Under the pieces are notes generated by a model. That model was not told where the DNA came from. It ran no database searches and saw only the letters and a program-made list of their open reading frames with translations. 64,000 nucleotides of DNA from Mangrovimonas yunxiaonensis (GTDB lineage Bacteria; Bacteroidota; Bacteroidia; Flavobacteriales; Flavobacteriaceae): the NCBI RefSeq assembly GCF_000733475.1, contig NZ_JPFK01000007.1, positions 554,501 through 618,500 on the forward strand. The letters run 5' to 3'. Both the position numbers and the translations under genes were made by a program. Of the stretch, positions 1 through 7,899 are shown in pieces; position 1 is the stretch's first letter, and every line of letters starts with the position of its first letter.

Positions 1-349
1 AATCGGGGATGTCGTCGCCCATATACAGTACATTTTCTGCTTTAATGTTGTAAATGTCTAAATATTCGTCCAGTTGTTCAATTTTATTGTGAGCACCTAG
101 GTAAATATCTGTTACACCCAAACCGCGTAATCTTTTGCGAACGCCCTCGTTGGTTCCGCCAGAAATGATACAAACATTAAAACCTGCTTGCAAGGCCGTT
201 TTTAGAGCAAACCCATCTTTAATGTTCATGGTGCGAAGCATTTCGCCTGTTGTGGTAATGGTAATGGTGCCATTGGTTAAAACACCATCAACATCAAAAA
301 TAAAGGTGGTAATATGCTCTAGGTATTCTTTGTAGCTTTTATTTTCCAT
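1..349 (-). CDS. KdsC-like HAD phosphatase (3' end outside window)
   Basis: The C-terminal part lies beyond the left edge; the 116 visible residues start at the ATG at 347-349. The HAD catalytic loop DVDGVLT (first Asp near residue 19) and the following SGG segment in NVCIISGG match the KdsC family, tetrameric cytoplasmic phosphatases that release phosphate from 3-deoxy-D-manno-octulosonate 8-phosphate during lipopolysaccharide Kdo synthesis. The MGDD segment near the cut edge is the acidic HAD motif IV. The start overlaps the last 11 bases of the upstream DUF2520 gene on the same strand, so the two are probably co-transcribed and translationally coupled. Kdo phosphatase is the likely role; another small HAD phosphatase cannot be excluded from a partial sequence. 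Confidence 0.85.
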   Translation of the reverse strand, partial: MENKSYKEYLEHITTFIFDVDGVLTNGTITITTTGEMLRTMNIKDGFALKTALQAGFNVCIISGGTNEGVRKRLRGLGVTDIYLGAHNKIEQLDEYLDIYNIKAENVLYMGDDIPD

Positions 350-1097
350 GTGTTTTTTTTATTGAAGCTGTTAACAGCTGGTATAGGGTTTTGTGGTTGG
401 GGTTTTCTAATAGTTTTAGGTGACGTTTTATGGTCTTTTTGTCGTTTCTTACAGCCGGGCCGGTTTGCGCCATGTAGGGCGAGACGGTTTGTACTTTTTT
501 GGCAGTTTCCATGATTAAGGGTTTTAAAATATCGAAATCGATGTTTTTTGCATCGCTTATCTCATGGGCAATACGGTACAATTGGTTGGTGAAATTATTT
601 ACGAACACAGCCGATAGATGTAGGGTCTGGCGCTGTTCGGTATTAACTCTATACCATTTGCTTCCTATGGCTTCGGCAAGGGTTTTTAAGGTGCCAATGT
701 CTGCTTTGTCTAAGGTTTCTATGCAAATAGGAACGTTGGAAAAATCTACAGGGGCTTCCTTGGAAAAGGTCTGTAGCGGATAAAAAACCCCGCGTTTCAG
801 TTTCTTGTCCAATTCATGAATGCCCACACTGCCAGAGGTGTGTATTACCAAACGGTCATTAAAAGGTAGGGCTGCCGATAAAGCACCAATAGCATCGTCG
901 TTAATGGCCATAAGGTAAACATCGGCAATTTGCAAGTCCTCTATAGCGTTGGTGATGACCACCTCGTTTTTATAGGTGCTTATTTTAGATAAGTCGCGAT
1001 TGTACCATTGCTTTACCGTTAGGTGGTCGCTGTGTTTAAAAGCGTTATATAAATGCGTGGCTACATTGCCAGCGCCAATAAGACAAATTGAAATCAT
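339..1097 (-). CDS. DUF2520 Rossmann-fold oxidoreductase-like protein
   Basis: This 252-residue protein starts with a dinucleotide-binding segment, IGAGNVATHL at residues 7-16, followed by a Rossmann domain that resembles the NADP-binding half of F420-dependent NADP reductases and pyrroline-5-carboxylate reductase. The second half is all-helical and corresponds to the DUF2520 domain (NFTNQLYRIAHEI around residues 168-180). Members are cytoplasmic and no reaction has been assigned that can be read from the sequence. It is followed with an 11-base overlap by the KdsC-like gene, a pairing common in flavobacteria; the functional link is unknown. Confidence 0.85.
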   Translation of the reverse strand: MISICLIGAGNVATHLYNAFKHSDHLTVKQWYNRDLSKISTYKNEVVITNAIEDLQIADVYLMAINDDAIGALSAALPFNDRLVIHTSGSVGIHELDKKLKRGVFYPLQTFSKEAPVDFSNVPICIETLDKADIGTLKTLAEAIGSKWYRVNTEQRQTLHLSAVFVNNFTNQLYRIAHEISDAKNIDFDILKPLIMETAKKVQTVSPYMAQTGPAVRNDKKTIKRHLKLLENPNHKTLYQLLTASIKKTHGK

Positions 1098-1116
1098 GCC
1101 GCTAAAATAAGGATAT

Positions 1117-1704
1117 TTAAATATATACTTTGTGGCGTTTAAGGGTTAATTCGCCATTTTTTTCTAATTGCTTAACCGTTCTAATAACCGTTTCAACACG
1201 TAGTCCGGTAAGGTCGGAAATTTGTTGGCGGGTAAGGTTAACTTCGTAAAGCCCGCTGGTATTGCTTGATGTTTTTAGGTGATTTAAAAGCGTTAATACC
1301 CGATGTTCTGGTGGGTGAATGGAAACTTCTTGTATAATTTTTGCTTTGTAAAGCATGCGGTTACATAGCATTTGGGTAAACTTTAAGTGAATGTCTGGAT
1401 GCTGTTTTAAAAGTGTTAAGAAGGTGTCTTTAGGGAGCACATACACTTTAGCATCTGAAAGACACATGGCACTGGCCGGGTAGTTAAAATCGCCAAATAA
1501 CGGGGGTTCGCCAAAAGATTGGGTGTCTTCAAAAAAACCTTGAATAAACTCTTTGCCGTCTTCGGTAAGGTTAAACATTTTTATACTTCCCGTTTTTATT
1601 TGATAATAAAACTTAGGGGTTTCGTTTTCATTAAAGAGCACACGGTCCTTAGAGAAGGTTTTTAACGTAGCTTGGTGTTTTTCTAAAAGCGGTTCGGGTA
1701 TCAT
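1117..1704 (-). CDS. Crp/Fnr family transcriptional regulator
   Basis: The ATG at 1702-1704 gives a 195-residue protein beginning MIPEPLLEKHQ; the reading frame runs 26 codons further upstream, but that part would lie under the divergent promoter and has no family similarity. Residues ~15-115 form a cyclic-nucleotide-binding-like beta roll (GSIKMFNLTEDGKEF, FGEPPLF), and the C-terminal winged helix contains LTRQQISDLTGLRVETVIRTV, whose E-x3-R recognition helix is typical of Fnr-type proteins. No Cys cluster for an iron-sulfur centre is seen. It is divergent from a small membrane protein and a truncated haemoglobin gene, with an 18-base palindrome between them. A role in nitric oxide or oxygen response is inferred only from the globin neighbour. 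Confidence 0.9.
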   Translation of the reverse strand: MIPEPLLEKHQATLKTFSKDRVLFNENETPKFYYQIKTGSIKMFNLTEDGKEFIQGFFEDTQSFGEPPLFGDFNYPASAMCLSDAKVYVLPKDTFLTLLKQHPDIHLKFTQMLCNRMLYKAKIIQEVSIHPPEHRVLTLLNHLKTSSNTSGLYEVNLTRQQISDLTGLRVETVIRTVKQLEKNGELTLKRHKVYI

Positions 1705-1708
1705 AGCC

Positions 1709-1726
1709 TTATGATTTGAATCATAA
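1709..1726. promoter_or_regulatory. Palindromic operator TTATGATT-TG-AATCATAA
   Basis: The 8-base arms are perfectly complementary around a TG centre. The site lies between the divergent Crp/Fnr gene (start 1704) and the + strand gene at 1781. The core 14 bases end at 1724, exactly 22 bases before GATATTTG at 1747-1754, a one-mismatch copy of the Bacteroidetes -7 element TAnnTTTG. This is the same geometry as at the other Crp/Fnr-type sites in this window. Binding by the neighbouring regulator is inferred. Confidence 0.75.
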
Positions 1727-1746
1727 AATAACAAAGATAGGCTATA

Positions 1747-1754
1747 GATATTTG
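1747..1754 (+). promoter_or_regulatory. -7 promoter element GATATTTG
   Basis: It matches TAnnTTTG at 7 of 8 specified or free positions and lies 26 bases before the start codon at 1781. Together with the palindrome at 1709-1726 it predicts an activator-dependent promoter for the small membrane protein and globin genes. Confidence 0.55.
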
Positions 1755-1780
1755 TAGCACTAAAACAAAAAGATAAAAAC

Positions 1781-2074
1781 ATGGAACTTTACAACAAGCT
1801 GTATACCGATTTTCGCCAGAATTATACCATGAACATTGCCCTAACCATAATTTTACAAAGCTGCATAGGTTCTATAGCAGCCATGTATATTTTAATGAAT
1901 AGCACGCAGGAGTCTTTCCAAATTGTACAATTAAGTTTGTGTGTTATTGTATCGATGCTCTACAATGCCACTATTTTTGCCCAATTAAAAACCAAAACAG
2001 TATTCAATGCCTTAATTCTTTCGTTAGTTGTTAATGTGGCTTTAATAATTGTTAATGTAGCACAGCTGATGTAA
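1781..2074 (+). CDS. Small integral membrane protein, unknown function
   Basis: The 97-residue product has three hydrophobic segments, at roughly residues 18-38, 48-68 and 74-96, and a short charged N-terminus (MELYNKLYTDFRQN). No catalytic motif or known domain was recognised. It is followed nine bases later by the truncated haemoglobin gene and shares its predicted promoter, so it may be a membrane partner in the same haem or nitric oxide response. That link is inferred from position only. Confidence 0.75.
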   Translation: MELYNKLYTDFRQNYTMNIALTIILQSCIGSIAAMYILMNSTQESFQIVQLSLCVIVSMLYNATIFAQLKTKTVFNALILSLVVNVALIIVNVAQLM

Positions 2075-2083
2075 TTTTGCTAT

Positions 2084-2473
2084 ATGAAGACAGACATAAC
2101 TACCCGAGAGGATGTTAATACTTTGGTGCGTACGTTTTACAAAGCCATTAGAGCACACGAGGTATTGGCTCCTTTTTTTGAAACAGCCATTACAGATTGG
2201 GACGAACACATCGAAAAGCTCACTGACTTTTGGGAAGCGAGTTTATTTTTAAAAACAAAGTATTACGGCAATCCGCTGCAAGCACATATAAAGGTCGACA
2301 AAACCAACGACCATACCATAACCCAAGAGCACTTTGGACTTTGGTTAAACCTTTGGATAAACACTGTAGATACTTTGTTTAAGGGCGATTATGCCGAAAA
2401 TGCCAAAGGCAAAGCACGAAAAATGGCCACTTTCATGTACATGAATATTTTTATGGCCAGATCATCATCTTAA
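2084..2473 (+). CDS. Group III truncated haemoglobin
   Basis: At 129 residues this has the length of a two-over-two truncated globin. The proximal haem ligand is read as His83 in QEHFGLWLNLW, with the Trp a few residues later that is conserved in group III, and FY at residues 18-19 corresponds to the distal B-helix pocket. Such proteins are cytoplasmic, bind oxygen or nitric oxide and are usually implicated in NO detoxification or redox chemistry. The gene follows the small membrane protein by nine bases and sits beside a Crp/Fnr gene and ahead of ccsBA. The fold assignment is good; the ligand and physiological role are inferred. Confidence 0.85.
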   Translation: MKTDITTREDVNTLVRTFYKAIRAHEVLAPFFETAITDWDEHIEKLTDFWEASLFLKTKYYGNPLQAHIKVDKTNDHTITQEHFGLWLNLWINTVDTLFKGDYAENAKGKARKMATFMYMNIFMARSSS

Positions 2474-2527
2474 TAATTTTAACACCTACAACTCGTGCCC
2501 AAAACACAAAAAGTGAACAAAAAGCCT

Positions 2528-2535
2528 TACCTTTG
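2528..2535 (+). promoter_or_regulatory. -7 promoter element TACCTTTG for ccsBA
   Basis: It is an exact match to TAnnTTTG, 26 bases before the ccsBA ATG at 2562. No palindrome is found at the upstream position used by the Crp/Fnr-type promoters here, so this is taken as a plain housekeeping promoter. Confidence 0.5.
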
Positions 2536-2561
2536 CGCGAGCTAAAAATAAGCCAAGGACT

Positions 2562-5500
2562 ATGTTAAATAAACTTGCCAAAACCCTGTTCTCTACCAAA
2601 CTTACTGCCGTACTTTTTATTGCTTTTGCAGCTGCAATGGCCATAGGAACATTTATGGACGCAGGACAAGATACGTCGCCAACTGCTTACACCAGAAATA
2701 TGATTTACAACACCTGGTGGTTCGAGGCCATTATGGTTGTTTTTGTACTTAATTTCTTAGGAAACATAAAAAAATACAGACTTTGGCGCAAGGAAATGTG
2801 GGCTACCCTAATCCTGCACTTGTCGTTTATTTTAATTCTTGTTGGTGCCGGAGTTACCCGATACATTGGGTACGAAGGCATGATGGGCATACGGGAAGGC
2901 GATACCGAAAACACCTTCCTTTCACGCGAAACCTACATTACCGCCTATATAGATGGCGATTTTGAAATAGATGGCGTGCCACAGCGCTTACCCAGAGAAT
3001 GGGAAGTAGATTTTTCGCATAGAATGGAAAATACCTTTAAAAGAACAGCCGTTTATAACGGGCAAAAGGTGACTTTCGAGTTGGAAAAATTTATTCAAGG
3101 CGCCGAAATGGACGTCGTACCATCTAACGACGGCGAAGCATATTTAAAAATTGTTGAAGCAGGCGGCGGCGATCCCCACAATCATTTTTTAAAATCGGGT
3201 GAAGTACAGAACATTCACAATGTGTTATTTTCTTTAGATAAACATGTTGATGGCGCGGTTAATATTACCAACAATAATGGCGAATTAACCATAGAATCGC
3301 CTTTTGAAGGCGAATATTTAACCATGGCAACCATGGCAAGCGGACAATTGGTAAAAGACTCAGTGCAGCCCTTGGTATTGCGCTCTAGATATGTTATAGG
3401 AGACTTGCAAATGGTGTTCCCAAAGCCCGTAGTTACAGGTGAGTTCGATTTGGTTAAAAAATCACAACTGCTTAAGGGCGATGAAGATGGTGTGGTGCTT
3501 AGCGTAACCTCTAATGGCGAAACCCAAAAAGTAAATCTGTTAGGTGGGCTAGGGCGTAGCAACCCCTTCGAGCAAGTAAAAATTGCCGGTCTAGATATTG
3601 CTGTAAAATACGGCTCTAAAATTCGTGAGCTGCCTTTTAGCGTAAAGCTTAACGACTTTATTGCCGATCGCTATCCAGGAACCGAAAACAGCTACTCGGC
3701 TTTTGCCAGTGAAGTAACCGTATTAGACGAGCAGGAAGGTAATTTTAATTACCGCATTTATATGAACCATATTCTAGACCATAGAGGATACCGCTTTTTC
3801 CAGGCAGGTTTCGACCCAGACGAAAAAGGGACTAAGCTTTCTGTAAACCACGATTTCTGGGGTACTTGGATAACCTACATTGGCTACTTTTTACTGTATA
3901 TTGGGTTATTGGCCATTTTGTTTGATAAGAACACTCGCTTTGCCGACCTGAGACGTCAATTGAAAAAAGTAAAGGCTAAAAAAGCCGGACTAAGTGTTAT
4001 TGTACTGTTGCTATGTTTTCAAGGTATGGCGCAAAGCCAACAAACCAGTCACCTGCATAGCAAGCCTAGTAAAGCGCAAATAGATTCTGTTATTGCGGCC
4101 AACATTGCACCCAAGGCACATGCCGATAAATTCGGGCATTTGGTTATTCAGGATATCGATGGGCGTATGATGCCAGTAAATACATTTGCTTCTGAAATGC
4201 TGCGCAAGCTAAGCAAACACAATACCTATAACGATCTGGACGCCAACCAAGTGTTTCTTTCCATACACGAAAGCCCAATGCTTTGGTACAATGTGCCACT
4301 TATTTATTTAAAACCTCAAAAGGCAGATTCTTTACGTAGCATCATAGGTATTCCTAAAGAACAAAAGTATGCTGCTCTGGTCGATTTCTTTTCAGAGCGA
4401 GGCGACTATAAACTAGGGCCGTATCTTAAAGATGCCTATGAGGCACAAGTGCCCAATGCTTTTCAAAAAGAATTTAAAGATGCCGACCAAAAGGTTAACT
4501 TGCTGTACAATACCATAGAAGGTTACGCCCTAAGAATTTTTCCTATTCCTAACGACGAGAATAACAAATGGATTGCCTCAATAGAGTACAGACGGGATGG
4601 CTTTAACGAGAAAATCTCCGATTCTCTCTACGGCAACTTTGTGAATAGTGGTTTTGGGGCATATTTATTCGCCTTAAACGAAGCCAAAAAGAGCAACGAT
4701 TTTAAACAGGCCAACGACCTTTTAGAGGCTTTTAAGAAAACACAGCATAAGTTTGGCGGTAACGTCATGCTTTCAGACGAGAAGATAAATACCGAGATTA
4801 ACTATAATAAATACGATATTTTCCAGAGGTTGTTTAGCTGGTATATGTATGTGGCCACCATTATGTTTGTGGTACTTATTATTCAGATTTTTAATTACAA
4901 AAACAAGTACCTCTCGTTGCTGGTAAAAATATTTGCGGGCATTATTGTATTCCTGTTTTTATTGCATACAGTAGGCTTAATAGCCCGTTGGTACATTTCT
5001 GGGCATGCCCCTTGGAGTGATGCCTACGAATCCATGATTTACGTGGCTTGGGCAACCATGCTATTCGGGTTGATTTTTGGAAGAAAAAGCAACCTAACCA
5101 TTGCCGCTACAGCTTTTGTAACATCTATGATTTTAATGATTGCCCACTGGAACTGGATGGATCCTTCAATTGCCAATTTACAACCTGTGTTAGATAGTTA
5201 TTGGTTAATGATTCACGTTGCGGTTATTGTGGCCAGTTACGGGCCATTTACATTGGGTATGATTTTAGGTTTGGTATCGCTATTCTTAATGATTTTTACC
5301 ACCAAGAGCAATAAAAAACGCATGTTGGTTAACATTCAGGAATTAACCATTATAAACGAAATGGCACTAACCGTAGGGCTTGCTTTATTAACCATAGGAA
5401 ACTTTTTAGGCGGCATGTGGGCCAATGAAAGCTGGGGACGTTACTGGGGTTGGGACCCTAAGGAGACCTGGGCCTTAATTAGTATTATGGTGTATGCCTT

Positions 5501-5744
5501 TGTAATTCATATGCGATTAATTCCTGGATTGCGAAGCAGGTTTGGGTTTAACTTGGCGTCTATTATTGCGTTTGCAAGTATTTTAATGACGTATTTTGGC
5601 GTGAACTTTTACCTGGCAGGCTTGCACTCTTATGCTAGTGGTGACCAGATTATAAGTTTGAAATTTATCGGGATTGCCTGTGCTATTGTAGCGGTAATAG
5701 GTGTTTTAGCTTATGGCAAATATGTTAAGTTTTATAAAAAATAA
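2562..5744 (+). CDS. ccsBA: Fused cytochrome c biogenesis protein CcsB-CcsA (system II)
   Basis: The 1060-residue product joins ResB/CcsB and CcsA in one chain, as in Bacteroidetes and epsilonproteobacteria. The N-terminal half starts with hydrophobic helices (residues ~13-35, 50-65, 80-100) and a large periplasmic region, followed by a helix near residues 440-460. The C-terminal half has several membrane helices and the tryptophan-rich haem-handling WWD motif, WGRYWGWDPKETW, around residues 957-969, flanked by conserved histidines (LMIHVAV, HMRLIPG). Its role is export of haem and its attachment to CXXCH motifs of apocytochromes at the outer face of the inner membrane. The window also encodes a c-type haem lipoprotein near 9.9 kb. 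A hairpin terminator follows. Confidence 0.93.
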   Translation: MLNKLAKTLFSTKLTAVLFIAFAAAMAIGTFMDAGQDTSPTAYTRNMIYNTWWFEAIMVVFVLNFLGNIKKYRLWRKEMWATLILHLSFILILVGAGVTRYIGYEGMMGIREGDTENTFLSRETYITAYIDGDFEIDGVPQRLPREWEVDFSHRMENTFKRTAVYNGQKVTFELEKFIQGAEMDVVPSNDGEAYLKIVEAGGGDPHNHFLKSGEVQNIHNVLFSLDKHVDGAVNITNNNGELTIESPFEGEYLTMATMASGQLVKDSVQPLVLRSRYVIGDLQMVFPKPVVTGEFDLVKKSQLLKGDEDGVVLSVTSNGETQKVNLLGGLGRSNPFEQVKIAGLDIAVKYGSKIRELPFSVKLNDFIADRYPGTENSYSAFASEVTVLDEQEGNFNYRIYMNHILDHRGYRFFQAGFDPDEKGTKLSVNHDFWGTWITYIGYFLLYIGLLAILFDKNTRFADLRRQLKKVKAKKAGLSVIVLLLCFQGMAQSQQTSHLHSKPSKAQIDSVIAANIAPKAHADKFGHLVIQDIDGRMMPVNTFASEMLRKLSKHNTYNDLDANQVFLSIHESPMLWYNVPLIYLKPQKADSLRSIIGIPKEQKYAALVDFFSERGDYKLGPYLKDAYEAQVPNAFQKEFKDADQKVNLLYNTIEGYALRIFPIPNDENNKWIASIEYRRDGFNEKISDSLYGNFVNSGFGAYLFALNEAKKSNDFKQANDLLEAFKKTQHKFGGNVMLSDEKINTEINYNKYDIFQRLFSWYMYVATIMFVVLIIQIFNYKNKYLSLLVKIFAGIIVFLFLLHTVGLIARWYISGHAPWSDAYESMIYVAWATMLFGLIFGRKSNLTIAATAFVTSMILMIAHWNWMDPSIANLQPVLDSYWLMIHVAVIVASYGPFTLGMILGLVSLFLMIFTTKSNKKRMLVNIQELTIINEMALTVGLALLTIGNFLGGMWANESWGRYWGWDPKETWALISIMVYAFVIHMRLIPGLRSRFGFNLASIIAFASILMTYFGVNFYLAGLHSYASGDQIISLKFIGIACAIVAVIGVLAYGKYVKFYKK

Positions 5745-5770
5745 GTTGGGTTTACCAATAAGAAATAAAA

Positions 5771-5794
5771 AAGCCAATCTTTTAAGATTGGCTT
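5771..5794. terminator. Bidirectional terminator hairpin
   Basis: AAGCCAATCTT and AAGATTGGCTT form an 11-bp stem with a two-base loop, with A-runs on the left and T-runs on the right. It separates ccsBA (+) from the convergent gene ending at 5800 (-), and can act for both. Confidence 0.85.
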
Positions 5795-5799
5795 TTTTA

Positions 5800-6171
5800 T
5801 TAAAGTTTAATGGGTGTTTTGTCTAAATTAAGATCGTCCAACATGTCTTGGGTAAACTTATAATGCCCGCGCCTAGTTACAATTTTAAACCTGTGGTCTT
5901 TCATGCGGGTAAGCACATCCAAAAACCGCCATTTCGATTTCAATAATTTAGGCTTTTCAGATTTCAGGCTAATTTCAAAATAATGCTTTCTACCAGATTT
6001 TTCAGCAACAATATCTGGTGTAATGGTAATATCGCTACCTTTTTTAAGGTAGGATTTAGGCGCTTCGTAACCCTCTAAATCAGCTTTAATATTACTAAAG
6101 CCACGATTTTCCAGATAAGCTAGGGTTTCCTTTAAAAAAAATTCGTTTTCAATTTTGTCTTGTGATATCAT
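5800..6171 (-). CDS. Conserved small protein, possible nuclease-like fold
   Basis: The 123-residue protein has no signal peptide or membrane segment. A segment around residues 52-72 reads PDIVAEKSGRKHYFEIS followed by LK, which resembles the D-x(9-12)-E-x-K arrangement of PD-(D/E)XK nuclease-like domains, although the spacing E-I-S-L-K is not the usual E-x-K. The chain is rich in Lys and Glu. It stands alone between two intergenic gaps, convergent with ccsBA. I do not recognise the family with certainty; the nuclease-like reading is weak. Confidence 0.6.
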   Translation of the reverse strand: MISQDKIENEFFLKETLAYLENRGFSNIKADLEGYEAPKSYLKKGSDITITPDIVAEKSGRKHYFEISLKSEKPKLLKSKWRFLDVLTRMKDHRFKIVTRRGHYKFTQDMLDDLNLDKTPIKL

Positions 6172-6341
6172 GCTATTAAATTAATAAAAAAAAATCACTT
6201 CTTGGGTTAATGCACTGTTAAAAAACAAGTTAGGGTTGTTAGGCTGGAGTTTAAGCCGTGCTAACAGTATGTGTTGCTAAAGGTTTCCGTTTAGAGGTTA
6301 CAAAAAATAGTGTTAATTTGTGCTGCTAATAACTTGTGGTC

Positions 6342-6971
6342 ATGAATACGTTTATAGAGAATTACAACTACCTTTTTGAAGAAGAACTCCTTGACGAAAT
6401 ATTGCAAGTTGGGGTGTTTAAGGAAGTCTCTAAAGATGACCCCATATTGGGCATTGGCGAACATGTGAAGTTTATGCCCCTTATTATATCTGGAGCTATT
6501 AAAGTACTTCGTGAAGATGAAGAAGGCGAGGAGCTTTTACTTTACTTTCTTGAGGTTGGCGATACCTGTGCCATGACCTTAACCTGCTGCATGGGGCAAA
6601 AGAAAAGTGAGATCATTGCCGTGGCCGAAACCAATTCCAGTATCATGATGATTCCCGTTAAGTTTATGTCGCTGTGGATGGCCAAATACAAAAGCTGGCA
6701 AAACTTTATTTTGCAAAGCTATAATAACCGTTTGGTCGAACTTTTAGAAGCGATAGATACCATTGCCTTTTTAAAAATGGACGAGCGCATATACAAATAC
6801 CTTAAAGACAAAGCTATGGTAAACCACAACGACCTGGTAACGGTAACGCATCAGCAAATAGCAAACGATTTGCACACATCTAGAGTTGTGGTGTCTAGAT
6901 TGTTAAAATCGCTGGAAAATCAGCATGTTATTGAATTGCAGCGTAATGCAATAAAAGTTTTAAAACTGTAA
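6342..6971 (+). CDS. Crp/Fnr regulator, candidate sulfur-responsive activator
   Basis: I place the start at ATG 6342 rather than the GTG six bases earlier; this gives 209 residues. The N-terminal beta-roll spans ~residues 20-110 and the winged helix ~140-205, with recognition helix TSRVVVSRLLKSL at 179-191. Three cysteines sit together at Cys76, Cys82 and Cys83 (GDTCAMTLTCCMG), in the region where effector sensing occurs in the family. The next three + strand units encode a TauE exporter, a persulfide dioxygenase fusion and a rhodanese, each preceded by a GTAAC-N4-GTTAC palindrome, the first of which overlaps this gene's stop codon. I infer that it is an activator of the sulfur genes sensing sulfide or persulfide through these cysteines; this is untested. 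Confidence 0.9.
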   Translation: MNTFIENYNYLFEEELLDEILQVGVFKEVSKDDPILGIGEHVKFMPLIISGAIKVLREDEEGEELLLYFLEVGDTCAMTLTCCMGQKKSEIIAVAETNSSIMMIPVKFMSLWMAKYKSWQNFILQSYNNRLVELLEAIDTIAFLKMDERIYKYLKDKAMVNHNDLVTVTHQQIANDLHTSRVVVSRLLKSLENQHVIELQRNAIKVLKL

Positions 6972-6981
6972 CCATTGTTAC
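6968..6981. promoter_or_regulatory. Operator GTAACCATTGTTAC upstream of tauE-like gene
   Basis: The palindrome is perfect in both 5-base arms with a 4-base spacer and overlaps the stop codon of the Crp/Fnr gene. Exactly 22 bases separate it from the -7 element TACCTTTG at 7004-7011, which lies 22 bases before the TTG start at 7034. Confidence 0.8.
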
Positions 6982-7003
6982 GGGGCTCTTAAATAAAGAC
7001 CTT

Positions 7004-7011
7004 TACCTTTG
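7004..7011 (+). promoter_or_regulatory. -7 promoter element TACCTTTG
   Basis: It matches TAnnTTTG exactly. With the palindrome at 6968-6981 centred 29.5 bases upstream of its first base, the operator centre falls near -41, the class-II activator position. Confidence 0.7.
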
Positions 7012-7033
7012 CATGGTTAAACGATTGTAACTT

Positions 7034-7828
7034 TTGGAAGATATTTTAGGATACATAGGTGCCTTGGTGATAGGCTTAGTTTTAGGGCTAATTGGTGGCG
7101 GCGGATCCATATTAACGGTACCTCTATTGGTTTATTTGTTAGGATATAGCCCCGTTGTTGCCACGGCGTACTCGCTTTTTGTGGTGGGGTCCTCCTCTTT
7201 GGTAGGGGTTGTTCAAAAACATCGTAGAAAGCTTGTCGACTTTAAAACGGGGTTTACCTTTGTGTTTCCTTCTTTTTTGGCAGTTTACCTGTCCAGACGT
7301 TTTTTAGTCCCCTTTATTCCAGAGCAAATCTTCACCATTAATTCTTATGTGTTTACTAAGGATATGGTTATTATGGTATTTTTTGCTTTGGTTATGTTTT
7401 TGGCTTCCATATCAATGATAAAAAATAAAAAAAATCTGGAGCACAGCATTCAAAAAAAGTCACAGGCGTATTACAAAACGTTTGTTCAAGGGCTCTTTAT
7501 AGGGGTAGTAACAGGTATAATAGGCGCTGGAGGCGGATTTTTGTACGTGCCAGCTTTAGTGTTATGGGCTGGATTAGACATGAAAAAAGCCGTTGGAACC
7601 TCGTTGGTAATCATTGCTTTTAACTCTTTAATTGGGTTTACCGGAGATGTTCAAACCTTAGCAATAGAATGGCAGTTCTTATTAACCTTTTCGGCAATAA
7701 CCATTGTAGGAATACTGCTGGGCGGCTATTTTTCAAAATACATCTCCAACAAAAAACTAAAGAAAAGCTTTGGGTGGTTTGTGATGGTAATGGCCCTCTA
7801 TATTTTAATCAAGGAAATCATGGCTTAG
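7034..7828 (+). CDS. TauE/SafE family sulfite-type anion exporter
   Basis: The 264-residue protein has about eight membrane helices and the glycine-rich repeats LIGGGGSILTVPLLVYLLG (near residue 20) and GIIGAGGGFLYVPALVLW (near 160) that define the TauE/SafE fold. Members move sulfite, sulfoacetate or related sulfur anions across the inner membrane. The start is a TTG; the nearby ATG at 7013 is followed by a stop, and the first helix needs the TTG start. Its own promoter and operator lie just upstream. The context with persulfide dioxygenase and rhodaneses suggests export of sulfite produced by sulfide oxidation; the substrate is inferred. Confidence 0.88.
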   Translation: MEDILGYIGALVIGLVLGLIGGGGSILTVPLLVYLLGYSPVVATAYSLFVVGSSSLVGVVQKHRRKLVDFKTGFTFVFPSFLAVYLSRRFLVPFIPEQIFTINSYVFTKDMVIMVFFALVMFLASISMIKNKKNLEHSIQKKSQAYYKTFVQGLFIGVVTGIIGAGGGFLYVPALVLWAGLDMKKAVGTSLVIIAFNSLIGFTGDVQTLAIEWQFLLTFSAITIVGILLGGYFSKYISNKKLKKSFGWFVMVMALYILIKEIMA

Positions 7829-7836
7829 CGTATAAT

Positions 7837-7850
7837 GTAACCTAAGTGGC
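7837..7850. promoter_or_regulatory. Operator GTAACCTAAGTGGC upstream of persulfide dioxygenase fusion
   Basis: The left half-site is perfect and the right half-site GTGGC matches GTTAC at three of five positions. It is accepted because exactly 22 bases separate it from TATTTTTG at 7873-7880, as at the perfect sites. Confidence 0.6.
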
Positions 7851-7872
7851 AAACCATATAAAAAAACATTAG

Positions 7873-7880
7873 TATTTTTG
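7873..7880 (+). promoter_or_regulatory. -7 promoter element TATTTTTG
   Basis: Exact match to TAnnTTTG, 19 bases before the ATG at 7900. Confidence 0.7.
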
Positions 7881-7899
7881 AATAACTAAAATTACAACA

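Noticed and set aside
3215-3562. Reverse-strand frame inside ccsBA
   Set aside because: Lies wholly in a well-supported gene and shows no protein family features; typical shadow frame.
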